Below, piece after piece: positions 33,957-43,473 of a stretch of 51,655 nt of DNA. A program made the position numbers and the translations under genes. The stretch is from Pararcticibacter amylolyticus (GTDB lineage Bacteria; Bacteroidota; Bacteroidia; Sphingobacteriales; Sphingobacteriaceae), in assembly GCF_003130405.1 (NCBI RefSeq), contig NZ_QEAS01000008.1, forward strand, positions 165,389-217,043, given 5' to 3'. The notes beneath the pieces were generated by a model, which ran no database searches, was not told the DNA's origin, and saw only the letters and a list, made by a program, of their open reading frames with translations. Position 1 is the stretch's first letter; each line of letters opens with the position of its first letter.

Positions 33957-35099
33957 CTATCTAAGAATCCCCGCTAACGTCCTGGCCAGCTCCTCACCGT
34001 GTAAATTGCGGGCAATAACCTTTCCGGACGGGTCTACTAAAATATTCTGAGGAATAGACCTGATATCGAACCTTTTAGCAATTACATTATCCCAGTATTT
34101 CAGATCTGAGACCTGCGTCCAATACAACTGATCAGTTTGAATAGCTTTTATCCAGCTTGCCTTATCCTTATCTAAGGATACTCCCAATATCGTAAAGCCT
34201 TTATCTTTAAACGTGTTAAAAGTTTTTACCAGGTTAGGGTTTTCTTTCCGGCAGGGTACACACCAGCTTGCCCAAAAATCGATTAACAGATATTTCCCCC
34301 TGAACGACGACAAGCTAATTAACTTACCTGAAGTATCGGCCTGCGAAAAGTCGGGCATAGGGCGTCCTATAGATGTGGCTTTAGCCATTGCAATTTTTTC
34401 CGCAAAACGTTTACCTGCTTTAGAGCTGCGGACCTGTGGTGTGAGGCTCAGGAAGAGAGGTTCAACAGTCTCTGGATCCAGGTGATACCCCGCCACCTGG
34501 CTAAGCGCATATAAGGAGACCAGTGATGCCGGATGTTTCTCAATAAATTTTTTGTAGGTATCATCTTTTAAATCCTGTTCCAACTTGTCCATTTTGCTGA
34601 TAACCGTTTTCAGGCTTGCGGTATCTTCTGCAGCTCTGTAACGCCACACCTCTTTATTTAAAGCACTGAATTTAGCTGAATAGACGATCAATGCCTGGCG
34701 GATCGGCAGAAAATCCTTATCCGATTCAGAGCCGCTTACAACAACGTTTTTCAGGGAGTCTGTTGACGACACCCGTATATTTCCGGGCTCAAGGTAGAAA
34801 CTTAATATGTTCAACCTCCTGATGGCCGTATCCGAAGGCTGAAAGCTCAGCCTGGCAAAAACCGGCTCCTCCAGCGCTCCGCTAAGGCTAAAGCGGCCAT
34901 TGACTACTTCAGCGCTGTCGGTTTTATTGGTGTTGTCTTTTTCATAGTATAAATAGACTTTGCCAAATGAATTTGGTGCTATCGAACCGGAAAGTTTAAA
35001 CCCGTCAGTTCCTTGTTGCTGACCCAATGCCGTTAATGTCAGCGTCGTGAGCATGCCCACGATCGCTAAAAGATTTTTTCTGATCACTCTCTGTTTCAT
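33957..35099 (-). CDS. DUF4369-thioredoxin (TlpA/AhpC-TSA-like) periplasmic protein, right locus
   Basis: A 380-residue exported oxidoreductase with the same architecture as the two proteins at 8245-10504. The signal peptide ends near TALGQQ. The DUF4369 domain (about 30-125) contains FKLSGSIAPNSFGKVYLYYE. A helical linker follows, then a thioredoxin fold with FWASWCVPCRKENPNL (Cys280 and Cys283) and cis-proline motif SIPQN. Its start codon overlaps the stop of the upstream TPR-thioredoxin gene by four bases, so the two are translationally coupled. It is the last gene of the right locus. Confidence 0.9.
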   Translation of the reverse strand: MKQRVIRKNLLAIVGMLTTLTLTALGQQQGTDGFKLSGSIAPNSFGKVYLYYEKDNTNKTDSAEVVNGRFSLSGALEEPVFARLSFQPSDTAIRRLNILSFYLEPGNIRVSSTDSLKNVVVSGSESDKDFLPIRQALIVYSAKFSALNKEVWRYRAAEDTASLKTVISKMDKLEQDLKDDTYKKFIEKHPASLVSLYALSQVAGYHLDPETVEPLFLSLTPQVRSSKAGKRFAEKIAMAKATSIGRPMPDFSQADTSGKLISLSSFRGKYLLIDFWASWCVPCRKENPNLVKTFNTFKDKGFTILGVSLDKDKASWIKAIQTDQLYWTQVSDLKYWDNVIAKRFDIRSIPQNILVDPSGKVIARNLHGEELARTLAGILR

Positions 35100-36859
35100 G
35101 ATTTCTGTTTAGTGAATTCAGCAGGCGCTTCCAGCAGCAAATCAACCATCATTTTCAGGTGGCCTTCATTTTCCGCGTGGATAAGAAAATCGCTGAAAAT
35201 AATACGCCCGTTCTGGTCGATCAGAAAGTTCGCCGGAGCAGCACCTTTATTGTCCAGGTTGCCTTTATCCCTTCCTTTCACTTCTTCCAGGGGCGTAAAA
35301 CTGAAACCGCTTGAGTTATGGAACGGGATTACATAATCATTTTGTTCCGCTACGATATTGATCCCCACATAAGCTAAAGGCTTGCTTTTATATTGTTTTA
35401 CCACATTCTCAAAAAATGGCATTTCAGCCCGGCATGGTCCGCAGCCAGGAAACCAGTAAGTCAGCAGCAACACCTTACCCTTGTAGTCAGCTAAGGAGGC
35501 AGAGCCTTCGCCGATATACTTTTTTAAAGTAAAAGGTGTCGCCGCTTTGGCTTGTGCATTGAGCCTGGTGTAAATGTCTGCTTTAACCGCAGCCTGGTCT
35601 TTACCTGATTTTAAACCGTAGGCATATAAATCGCGGGACAACGCTGGAGAAGGCTCTTTGACAAACACCTTCATTAGCATTGCGTAAGCAGCCTGGTGAT
35701 CCCCGGTTTTGTCAGTCGCTTCCGCCATTAACCGCAACAGACTTTCGTTGCCGTATGCGGAATACTGTGATAATTTTACTTTGTTTAAAACAGTCAGTGC
35801 TTCGGCGGGCTGACTCTGGTCCATTAACTTCCTTCCCCGGATAAAATATTCTGCCTGCGTCAATAAATCACCCCATCCGTCGCTGTTTTTACTCTTCATC
35901 TCTATAGCCAGTTCCCTTGCTTTTTCAGGATTTTCAGCAAGTAATACATCGAAATAAGATGTCATGTAAGGCTCAGCCCTTTCCATGGGAAAATTGTCAT
36001 GAAGCATCTGGTAACACTTTGTCCTTATTTCTGCGTTTCCGGAGCAGGAGGCAAGATAGCCAAGCGCGCGATCAGCGTATTCAGACTCAGGAAAGTCCCG
36101 GGCAATTTTAAAACTGAGATCGGTAAATTTTTCCTGATCCAGACCCATAAAAGAAGTAGCATACCGGTACTGATATAATGGGTTGGTTGGATCTGCGGCT
36201 ATCGCTTTCCTTATGTATTCACATCCCTCTTCGAAATTTCCCCAACGCAGATCATCTATCCAGAGGCCGTACCAGGCCGGTGCAAACTGAGGATTGGTAG
36301 CAACCGCCTTTAACAGGTATGGCTTTGCTTTGGGGCTTTCTTTGTCGAGATAAGCTTTAGCCAGGGCATAGGACACCATAGCCGATTGCGGGAATTCTTT
36401 CATCAGCTCGTCATACCGGGCAAAGATTTCAGGGTTGTCCGGGCTGACTGCCTCGATATACGCCTGATGCACGCTTAGGCTATCCGGCGCGGCTTCCACC
36501 GCTTTTTTCAGTCCTTCCAGTATCTCCGGATCAGTTGTCCTTGCCGCAAGCTTCGCTGCCCTTTTTAAGTACGCAGGAAAGTAATACGAAGAAGGAAACT
36601 GAACCGACCAGGCCTTTATCTGAGCCGCCAGTTCCTTTTCCTGTCCGGGTCTCACCTCCAGGAAGGCATCGTAATAAGCTTGGATGGAATCCATATCATC
36701 AGGATTCGCTTCGACAGCACTTTTAAGTTTTGCAAGTTTAGCTTCACCGGGAATTGCCGGCACATTTTTTTGGAGAACCTGCGCCGATACCTCTATGCCA
36801 GGTGTGCTGAACAGTGCCGCTATCAAAGCGGCACTGTATAATTTTGCTATTACTTTCAT
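35096..36859 (-). CDS. Periplasmic TPR-like/thioredoxin fusion protein
   Basis: A 587-residue exported protein. The signal peptide ends near IEVSAQ. Residues about 30-420 are TPR-like helical repeats (for example LKKAVEAAPDSLSVHQAYIE, ECEYIRKAIAADPTNPLYQY type). The C terminus is a thioredoxin/TlpA fold with TYWFPGCGPCRAEMPFFENV (Cys473 and Cys476) and a cis-proline region APANFLIDQNG. The active site is CGPC, the E. coli thioredoxin type, whereas its downstream neighbour has CVPC. It sits 18 bases after susD and overlaps the next gene by four bases. A scaffold that presents a redox domain to a partner or client is a plausible but unproven role. Confidence 0.88.
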   Translation of the reverse strand: MKVIAKLYSAALIAALFSTPGIEVSAQVLQKNVPAIPGEAKLAKLKSAVEANPDDMDSIQAYYDAFLEVRPGQEKELAAQIKAWSVQFPSSYYFPAYLKRAAKLAARTTDPEILEGLKKAVEAAPDSLSVHQAYIEAVSPDNPEIFARYDELMKEFPQSAMVSYALAKAYLDKESPKAKPYLLKAVATNPQFAPAWYGLWIDDLRWGNFEEGCEYIRKAIAADPTNPLYQYRYATSFMGLDQEKFTDLSFKIARDFPESEYADRALGYLASCSGNAEIRTKCYQMLHDNFPMERAEPYMTSYFDVLLAENPEKARELAIEMKSKNSDGWGDLLTQAEYFIRGRKLMDQSQPAEALTVLNKVKLSQYSAYGNESLLRLMAEATDKTGDHQAAYAMLMKVFVKEPSPALSRDLYAYGLKSGKDQAAVKADIYTRLNAQAKAATPFTLKKYIGEGSASLADYKGKVLLLTYWFPGCGPCRAEMPFFENVVKQYKSKPLAYVGINIVAEQNDYVIPFHNSSGFSFTPLEEVKGRDKGNLDNKGAAPANFLIDQNGRIIFSDFLIHAENEGHLKMMVDLLLEAPAEFTKQKS

Positions 36860-36877
36860 GTATAGTCCGGTAAGGTG

Positions 36878-38377
36878 TTAGTAGTTATTCTGCTCGATCT
36901 GTCCCTGGCTGGCGGTGATCTCGAAACTGTTGATCGGAACTGCATAACGCAGGCTTTTCACGGGCAGGGTGTACGTCTGAATCGTATTCAAATCAACTGT
37001 ACCCACGCCCATTTTATAAAAAGTATGCGTAACCGTCACATCGTCCCCGGGAGTCTCATTTACGCTGAAACGTCTGATATCAGTCCAGCGAAAACTAAAA
37101 GGCAATTCCCGGCGGCGTTCCTGTAAAATTTGCGTGAGTGCATTCGCAGCACTGCCTGCCGTAAGGGGAACATACGTTTTCAGTCGCTTTGCACGTAACA
37201 TGTTAACTGCCGCCAAAGCATCGGTCATATTGCCTTTGCGCGCTAATGCCTCAGCCTTATTCAGCAATACCTCAGCAATAGTAGGACCTGAAGGCAGGTA
37301 ACTTCCGTCACTGAAATAAGTATAGCGATACTGCGCCGGGGTGATTACGCCTGCCCGGCGTCCGCCATTCGGGATCATCAGCAGGAGGAAACGCAAATCG
37401 TTGCTATGATCATACATGGAAAGGAGGTTGGTGCTTGGAATATCCCATTGAGAGCCGGTGTAAGTAAAACGGGCATAATAAAACTCATCCCATTTAAAAA
37501 ATCTGGTGGATGAATAATCATTTAAGGCGGAATAGTTTAATGTAGCTGAGGGGTTACTGTAGGTAGCCGGTCTGCCCGCCGGTATAGTATTAAAATCGAC
37601 CAGTTTTGCCGTTTGCGAGGTCAGTGCGCTGTTGGCATACTGAACCGATTTGTCATAGTCTCCTGTAAACAGATAATACCGGCTTAAAAACGCATCGATC
37701 GCCGGTTTGCTGACACGCCACCTCATATCTGCCTGTACATCGTTGTAATTAACCAGCGACTGAGCCTGAGCAATATCAGATAAGATAAAATCATAGGTTT
37801 CTTTAAGCGAGGCCCGCTTTAAAAATTCTGAATAGTCCGTCGTTTTTTTTATGGGTAAGCCCTTTGCATTAAAATTCTCCTCTGCATAGGGCAGGCAATA
37901 GTAGTTCACCAAAGTCCAGTAGCTATATGCCCTAATGAAGTAAGCATCAGCTTTTATGCGGTTCCTGCTGACAGCATCGCCTGAAGCATCGTCCGCATTC
38001 GCGAGAACAACATTGGCATTAAATATTTTCCTGAACTCATTGTTCCATAACGGGTCTGAAGCAGCTCCAATGATATTATCAATGTCGAGCGTGTAATAAT
38101 ACAGACGTACCAGGGTAAAAGCACTCGGGTAATTCCTGTATAACTCGGGTGTGATCTCTGTATCATCAGTAGAATAAGTCGCTGTTGCGTTATCGCCTTC
38201 ATAGCCAAAGGCAACCCCGCCATAGGGCTCAAGCCCGGTCACATTATCCAGCAGAGCCTGTAACTGATCTACCGTCTTGATGTCAGCCTGAATTTTGTTG
38301 GGTTCATCCAGGTAGTTTTTGCATGACGCCAGGCAAATCAGACCCAGCATCAGTATGAGTATATTTAATCTTTTCAT
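36878..38377 (-). CDS. SusD/RagB-family outer-membrane lipoprotein (right locus)
   Basis: A 499-residue SusD homologue. Lipobox ICLASC (Cys19), then KNYLDEPNKIQ. Helical elements typical of the family include NRIKADAYFIRAYSYWTLVN followed by YYCLPYA, and the C-terminal block AEVLLNKAEALARKGNMTDA, LRAKRLKTYVPL and LQERRRELPFSFRWTDIRRF. It is 25 bases after susC on the minus strand and 18 bases before the TPR-thioredoxin gene. It should cap the SusC barrel and bind the ligand outside the cell. The ligand is unknown. Confidence 0.93.
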   Translation of the reverse strand: MKRLNILILMLGLICLASCKNYLDEPNKIQADIKTVDQLQALLDNVTGLEPYGGVAFGYEGDNATATYSTDDTEITPELYRNYPSAFTLVRLYYYTLDIDNIIGAASDPLWNNEFRKIFNANVVLANADDASGDAVSRNRIKADAYFIRAYSYWTLVNYYCLPYAEENFNAKGLPIKKTTDYSEFLKRASLKETYDFILSDIAQAQSLVNYNDVQADMRWRVSKPAIDAFLSRYYLFTGDYDKSVQYANSALTSQTAKLVDFNTIPAGRPATYSNPSATLNYSALNDYSSTRFFKWDEFYYARFTYTGSQWDIPSTNLLSMYDHSNDLRFLLLMIPNGGRRAGVITPAQYRYTYFSDGSYLPSGPTIAEVLLNKAEALARKGNMTDALAAVNMLRAKRLKTYVPLTAGSAANALTQILQERRRELPFSFRWTDIRRFSVNETPGDDVTVTHTFYKMGVGTVDLNTIQTYTLPVKSLRYAVPINSFEITASQGQIEQNNY

Positions 38378-38402
38378 TTTATTGATGTCTAACAGCTATT
38401 GA

Positions 38403-41400
38403 TTAAAATCCTATGTTGACGCCGAATGTACAGGTGGCAAGCGGGCGGTCCGTTCCGGGTAACCAATCCGGGTTATACCCTTTTTCATTAGCTGTCCATA
38501 CCAGCCCTAAATCCCTTAGTTGGGCGAACAATTTCACATTGCGTAACCTGGTTTTACCCATGACCGATGGCGGTAGCGTATAGTTCAGCATAACCTCTTT
38601 ACACTCAATATAGGATGAGCTTTCAACTAAGCCACTTAAATAAGGGACGTAGCGGTCCCATAGATATAAATTAGTTTCGTTAGCTTTTGGAAACGGAGGG
38701 ATATCGGTGCGGCCGGCATAGACGTCTGAAATATACCGGTTGGCAATCGTTTTCCTGGAGCCCACGTACGCAAAATTGTAATTGTAGGTATCATTGCGGT
38801 AGACGCCGCCGAATTTGCCAATGAATAATACCGATAAACTCAGGTTACGGTACCCGAATGTACTGTACCAGCCGGCTGTATGCGGCGGGATTGCTGATCC
38901 TTCGTAGTTAAGGAACTGCGCCCCCAAACCGCGGGTGAGTGCGTCACTGTTAAACGTACCTGGCTGGCCATTGGGACCTGCAACCTGGGGCACACCATCA
39001 ATTGTACCCGCATAGGTGAAAGAATAAACAGGATTTATCGGTCGTCCCTGCACAACTGCGTTAGGAATATCAAGCATTTGCGCAGCCGTCAGCGAAGGAT
39101 AATATAAATTATTGACTACGTTTTTGTTGTAAGCATAATTTAACGATGTGCTATAGGTAACGGGAATACCGGGTAATTTTAACTGTGTGCCCAGTTCCAC
39201 TTCTATACCCCGGTTTGTGATACCGGCATTATTGAATTTCTGACTGGTAGTGCCGGTCGCAGCGGCCAGTGCAATTGTACCGGTAATATCTGTGCCTTTT
39301 TTGTTGTACAAGTCTATTTTACCGTTCAGTTTTCCTTTGAATAATACATAATCTATCCCCACGTTCGTAGTCGTTGTTTTTTCCCATCGCAGGGTGGGGT
39401 TACCATTGTCAGATATTACTGCTGTAATGGTGCCCGTTGTAATACTTGGGGATGTTGAAACCGTCAGTAACGTGTTGGTTGACGTTGTCTTTTCGACATT
39501 CCCGTTACGGCCATGGGTGACACGCAGGCTCAACCGGTCCAGCCAGTTGATGTTTTCAGCAAAACGCTCTCCTTTGATGTTCCACAAACCACCGACAGAC
39601 CATAGAGGCTCCCATCGAAGGGACGATATTTTGGTGATATAATTAGAAGCATCGGTCCGGATACTGCCGGAAATAGTATACTTACGGTCATACGTATAAG
39701 CAGCATTGCCGTAATATGATATATAACGGTCTAATCCATATCCAGGCACTGTAGCGCCGCCGGGCAGTTCTGTTTCCCAGCCGTCGAGGCCGATGATCTG
39801 CTCTGCGGAGCTTCCATAACCATACGGGGGCACTGTAGTTTGTAATTTGTCGGGATAATAACCATATAACCACGGATTATCCCTTGTATCCGTACGATAC
39901 TGCGAAATTTCCATACCGGCAATGGCATTAATGCTGTGTTTGGCGCCGAAATCTCTTACAAAATTTAACTGGTTACGAAATACATAGCTGGCTGCATTCG
40001 CGGTGCTGTTCTGGCCTATGCCGCCTTTAGGCAGAAATTGCCTTCCTACGGTTCTGGTGTCCGGAAAGTATTCAAGATTCTGGTCCACCATGTTTCTTAC
40101 GTAAAACGTATCGTCGCTGTAATATTTGTCAATCTCAGTTTTGCCGCGCTCGTACTGCAATCTGGTATCGAAGTTTAGACCTGGAATGATCCGGACGTTG
40201 AAGCCCGTCTGAATCCTGGCGTTGTAATCCTGGGTTTTGAAATCGCGGCCCCGAACCTCCCGCAATAAGTTATAACTTAAGTCAGCATACGGAAAATCGT
40301 TTAAAGGTAAACCAGATAAAACTTCCCTGTTAAAGGTATTTAAATTCACGGAGTAAGTCCCGTCCGGGTTCAATAACGTTTCGTAAGGAGAAAGACTTCT
40401 CAGTTCGGCAGGTGTTGCACCGCTGCTGGTTTGTTTATTATATTGAAGATACAGGCCGAAATTGAAGGTCAGAAACTTCGTAAAACTGTATTCGTTACTG
40501 AAATTCAACCCATAACGATTGTAGCCGCTACCCTGGTAACGCGTTTTGTTATCTTCAATTAACAGCGAAGCAAACGACTTTGATTTATCACCTATCATTG
40601 AAAAATCTACGTTGTATTGGCTGAGAACCGCCCTGCGCAGTAACAAATCGCCGATTTGTCCCTGGTTATTTATCCTGCTCAAACTGTCTAAACCGGCGTT
40701 CATAGCGGCTGTGCTTAGCTTGCCGTTTTTATTCGCATAAAGCAACTCCTGACCAAGCGTTTGCGGTTTGAGCAGATCGTTGTCAAAAGATCCGGTTGTT
40801 TCCCTGAACACCCACCTGTTTTGAAAAGCCGTCCTTTCCAGACCGATCTGTTCAGCTGAGGAGGCAATAGGGATTAATTCATTTACGTCCGTACGTTTTG
40901 AAATCCGTGTAAACGCATTCGCGTTGACAGTCAGACCTGGTTTGCCGTTCTTTGATTTTTTAGTAACGATAACAATCACTCCGTTTGCAGCACGTGCGCC
41001 CCAGATAGAAGCAGCCGCGGCATCCTTTAAAACCGTTACCGATTCAATGTCATTGGGATTGATGGTAGAAAAATCGTTTTTAGCCACCGGGAAGCCGTCA
41101 ACGACCACCAGCGGGGCTCTGTCGCCATAAATGGAACTGCTTCCCCGGATCAGAAATGACACCGATCCATCGGCGTTTTCCTTAGCCTGCATACCCGCTA
41201 CCATACCTTGTAATGCTGTGGATGGGTTTGATACTGGCCGGTTAGACAATACATTCTGCCCCAACTGATCATAGGCGCCGGTAGCCCGCTCTTTCAAGAT
41301 ACTCTGATAACCCGAGCTGACTGTTATTTCTTTTAATGCCTGGTTAGCCGGCATCAGCGCGATAGTTCCCAGATCTGCTTTAACGGCGAGGCGTCTCTCC

Positions 41401-42011
41401 CGGTATCCTAAAAAAGTAATAATGACCGAATCCTGCTCTGCCGCATTTGGAAGATAGAAGTCGCCGTTCGTATTGCTGACCGTGCCCAGTCCGCCGGTCT
41501 TTAAACGGATACTTGCGCCCGGCAGGGCATCCCCATTCTCGTCAACCAATCTGCCTCTCACATTAACCCGCAGAAAAAAGCTCCGTATTTTATCCAAAAC
41601 AGACGTTTTCCCGGGAACCACAAGTATGGTTTGCTTCTCTATTGAGTAGTCAAGCGATTGTGCCGTTAACACCTTATCGAGCACCTCCGTCAGTGGCGTC
41701 CCCTTAAAATCGACACTGATCACGCTTTGCGTTTTAATTTTCGCACCCGAAAGCAAAAAATTATATCCCGTCTGTTTTCTGATTTCTTTGAATAGTTGTT
41801 CAAGCGAAATGCGGTCTTTCTTTAATGTAACCTGTTGCCCGAACGATGCGGCTCCGACGCGGATCACCATTACGAACACCAGGACAGCAGTTAACTTAAT
41901 ATTCATCAATAATTGTTTTTTGAACGCCGTATCTGTTTGTGACAGAAGTCGGTATAACCTGAACCAAAGGCATTTCAGCCCATATAAAAATTCTGTATAA
42001 GTTTTATACAT
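38403..42011 (-). CDS. SusC/RagA-family TonB-dependent transducer with STN domain (right locus)
   Basis: A 1202-residue outer-membrane importer. The order matches the left SusC: signal sequence (MNIKLTAVLVFVMVIRVGAA region; the start at 42011 includes a longer N-terminal stretch, normal for this group, with an ATG at 41906 as the alternative), STN domain (LEQLFKEIRKQTGYNFLLSG), carboxypeptidase-regulatory-like domain (GRLVDENGDALPGASIRLKT), plug with FLIRGSSS, LVVVDGFPV and VLKDAAAASIWGARAANGVI, then the barrel ending FGVNIGF. It is diverged from the left SusC in STN and barrel, so it is not a recent duplicate. The substrate is unknown. Confidence 0.95.
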   Translation of the reverse strand: MYKTYTEFLYGLKCLWFRLYRLLSQTDTAFKKQLLMNIKLTAVLVFVMVIRVGAASFGQQVTLKKDRISLEQLFKEIRKQTGYNFLLSGAKIKTQSVISVDFKGTPLTEVLDKVLTAQSLDYSIEKQTILVVPGKTSVLDKIRSFFLRVNVRGRLVDENGDALPGASIRLKTGGLGTVSNTNGDFYLPNAAEQDSVIITFLGYRERRLAVKADLGTIALMPANQALKEITVSSGYQSILKERATGAYDQLGQNVLSNRPVSNPSTALQGMVAGMQAKENADGSVSFLIRGSSSIYGDRAPLVVVDGFPVAKNDFSTINPNDIESVTVLKDAAAASIWGARAANGVIVIVTKKSKNGKPGLTVNANAFTRISKRTDVNELIPIASSAEQIGLERTAFQNRWVFRETTGSFDNDLLKPQTLGQELLYANKNGKLSTAAMNAGLDSLSRINNQGQIGDLLLRRAVLSQYNVDFSMIGDKSKSFASLLIEDNKTRYQGSGYNRYGLNFSNEYSFTKFLTFNFGLYLQYNKQTSSGATPAELRSLSPYETLLNPDGTYSVNLNTFNREVLSGLPLNDFPYADLSYNLLREVRGRDFKTQDYNARIQTGFNVRIIPGLNFDTRLQYERGKTEIDKYYSDDTFYVRNMVDQNLEYFPDTRTVGRQFLPKGGIGQNSTANAASYVFRNQLNFVRDFGAKHSINAIAGMEISQYRTDTRDNPWLYGYYPDKLQTTVPPYGYGSSAEQIIGLDGWETELPGGATVPGYGLDRYISYYGNAAYTYDRKYTISGSIRTDASNYITKISSLRWEPLWSVGGLWNIKGERFAENINWLDRLSLRVTHGRNGNVEKTTSTNTLLTVSTSPSITTGTITAVISDNGNPTLRWEKTTTTNVGIDYVLFKGKLNGKIDLYNKKGTDITGTIALAAATGTTSQKFNNAGITNRGIEVELGTQLKLPGIPVTYSTSLNYAYNKNVVNNLYYPSLTAAQMLDIPNAVVQGRPINPVYSFTYAGTIDGVPQVAGPNGQPGTFNSDALTRGLGAQFLNYEGSAIPPHTAGWYSTFGYRNLSLSVLFIGKFGGVYRNDTYNYNFAYVGSRKTIANRYISDVYAGRTDIPPFPKANETNLYLWDRYVPYLSGLVESSSYIECKEVMLNYTLPPSVMGKTRLRNVKLFAQLRDLGLVWTANEKGYNPDWLPGTDRPLATCTFGVNIGF

Positions 42012-42166
42012 TTGGGTTTCTGTTTAGTAGTAAAAAGATTGTTTCCGCAATTCTCAGGCTATTACAGGAAAAACTTAAACGGGGGTGTTGCAAGCGCCCC
42101 TGTTTTGTTTTTTCAGAGTCCTGGTTAAAAAATCGTATGCATTATGTCATAGTCATAGAAATTTTA

Positions 42167-42178
42167 AAGTGATCACTT
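42167..42178. promoter_or_regulatory. 12-bp palindrome upstream of the right susC
   Basis: AAGTGATCACTT is a perfect palindrome in the 174-base gap between the right anti-sigma gene and susC, eight bases after the anti-sigma stop. It is a candidate operator; no regulator can be assigned. Confidence 0.3.
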
Positions 42179-42185
42179 CTGTTAA

Positions 42186-43391
42186 TTACTGTTTAGACTG
42201 CACCCTGATGGTGTTATCTTTCAACTCAAAATGAATATTACCTGTTTTTTCAAGCAAGTCCAGCACTTCCGATACGTTTTTGAACCGCGATATACTTCCT
42301 AAGAACACCTCATTCTTAACCGCTTCATTGCCGTAACTCACCCTGACATTATACCATCGCCCTATCTCATCCATAATGCTTTCAAGCCTCGCATTATTAA
42401 ACAGGAAAAGCCCGTTCTTCCAGGCAACTGCATCAGCGGGATCGCAGGCGGCAACCCGGATCCCAGCATCCTGTCCTGTGCTTACTGCCGCTTCCTGCCC
42501 CGGTACCAGCGTTACGTTCCGTCGATTGGCGCTTACTCGTACGCTGCCTTCAAGCAAGGTTGTTCTTTCGGCCGTTGCACCACGATAGGCGCTGATGTTA
42601 AAGTGAGTTCCAAGATCTTCTACCAGGCCATTCGGGGTTTTAACTATAAAAGGAGCTTTCTCCTCATGTTTTACCTCGAAATATGCCTCGCCATATAATA
42701 ACTCAATTTTGCGTTCACGGCCTGTAAACACCTCAGGAAAACGCAGCGAGGTGCCGGCATTCAGCCATATTTTGCTGCCATCGGCCAGAGTAATACTAAA
42801 CGTGCCGCCATTAGGTGTCGTAAGTGTATTGTAGGCGACATCTGCGGCTGAGGAATTGCCGCCTGATACATACCTCAAGCCACCTCCGGCGTCCTGCCGT
42901 ATGGCCAGGTGCCCGCTCTCTGTTAAGAGCCCCTGATTCGTATTGTCAAGCACTATCTTTTTTCCCCCTGCAAGCGTTAAGGTGGCTCTGTTGCCGCCCG
43001 GCCTTATGTCGTTTTTATACCGGTCTTGTTTACCCGCCGCTATACGGGAAAGCTCTGCCTGGTTAAGATATAAGAAGACTCCAATGAAAAGAATAAATAT
43101 AAGCGAAGCCACAGCCGTGATCCGGAACCTGTTGCTCACATGTGCTGTTTTCTTTCGGTATCCTGTTTCTGCACTTACCCGTTCCCATGCAGTCTGCTTA
43201 TCTGTTTCGCCGAAAGTCCCGTAATCAGCCTTCAACTTTGTCTCTGATGTTAAGCGCTGAAACGTTGTACGATTATCTGCACTGGCTGACAACCAATTAT
43301 CCAGCTTAAGCTGTTCCTCTGGCGAAAGGTCATTTTTCAAATAACCCGATACGAGCCTTCCCAGGTCAAATAAGTCGTCAAAATGCTCCAT
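42186..43391 (-). CDS. FecR-family anti-sigma factor with DUF4974 (right locus)
   Basis: A 401-residue inner-membrane anti-sigma factor. The N-terminal cytoplasmic region begins LFDLGRLVSGYLKNDLSPEE. One membrane segment follows (ITAVASLIFILFIGVFLYL). The periplasmic FecR domain has IWLNAGTSLRFPEVF, GEAYFEVKHEEKAPFIVKTP and LGTHFNISAY, and the C-terminal DUF4974 has MDEIGRWYNVRVSYGNEAVK and FLGSISRFKNVSEVLDLLEK. It lies between the sigma gene (82 bases upstream) and susC, on the same strand. It is expected to be controlled by the STN domain of the right SusC. Confidence 0.93.
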   Translation of the reverse strand: MEHFDDLFDLGRLVSGYLKNDLSPEEQLKLDNWLSASADNRTTFQRLTSETKLKADYGTFGETDKQTAWERVSAETGYRKKTAHVSNRFRITAVASLIFILFIGVFLYLNQAELSRIAAGKQDRYKNDIRPGGNRATLTLAGGKKIVLDNTNQGLLTESGHLAIRQDAGGGLRYVSGGNSSAADVAYNTLTTPNGGTFSITLADGSKIWLNAGTSLRFPEVFTGRERKIELLYGEAYFEVKHEEKAPFIVKTPNGLVEDLGTHFNISAYRGATAERTTLLEGSVRVSANRRNVTLVPGQEAAVSTGQDAGIRVAACDPADAVAWKNGLFLFNNARLESIMDEIGRWYNVRVSYGNEAVKNEVFLGSISRFKNVSEVLDLLEKTGNIHFELKDNTIRVQSKQ

Positions 43392-43473
43392 ATTGCTTCA
43401 ATACAATAAGGACACCTCAGCTTAAAAAGTGGATAAAGTTTTTGTTAAAAAATTGTAATTCTTTTGCCGGAGC

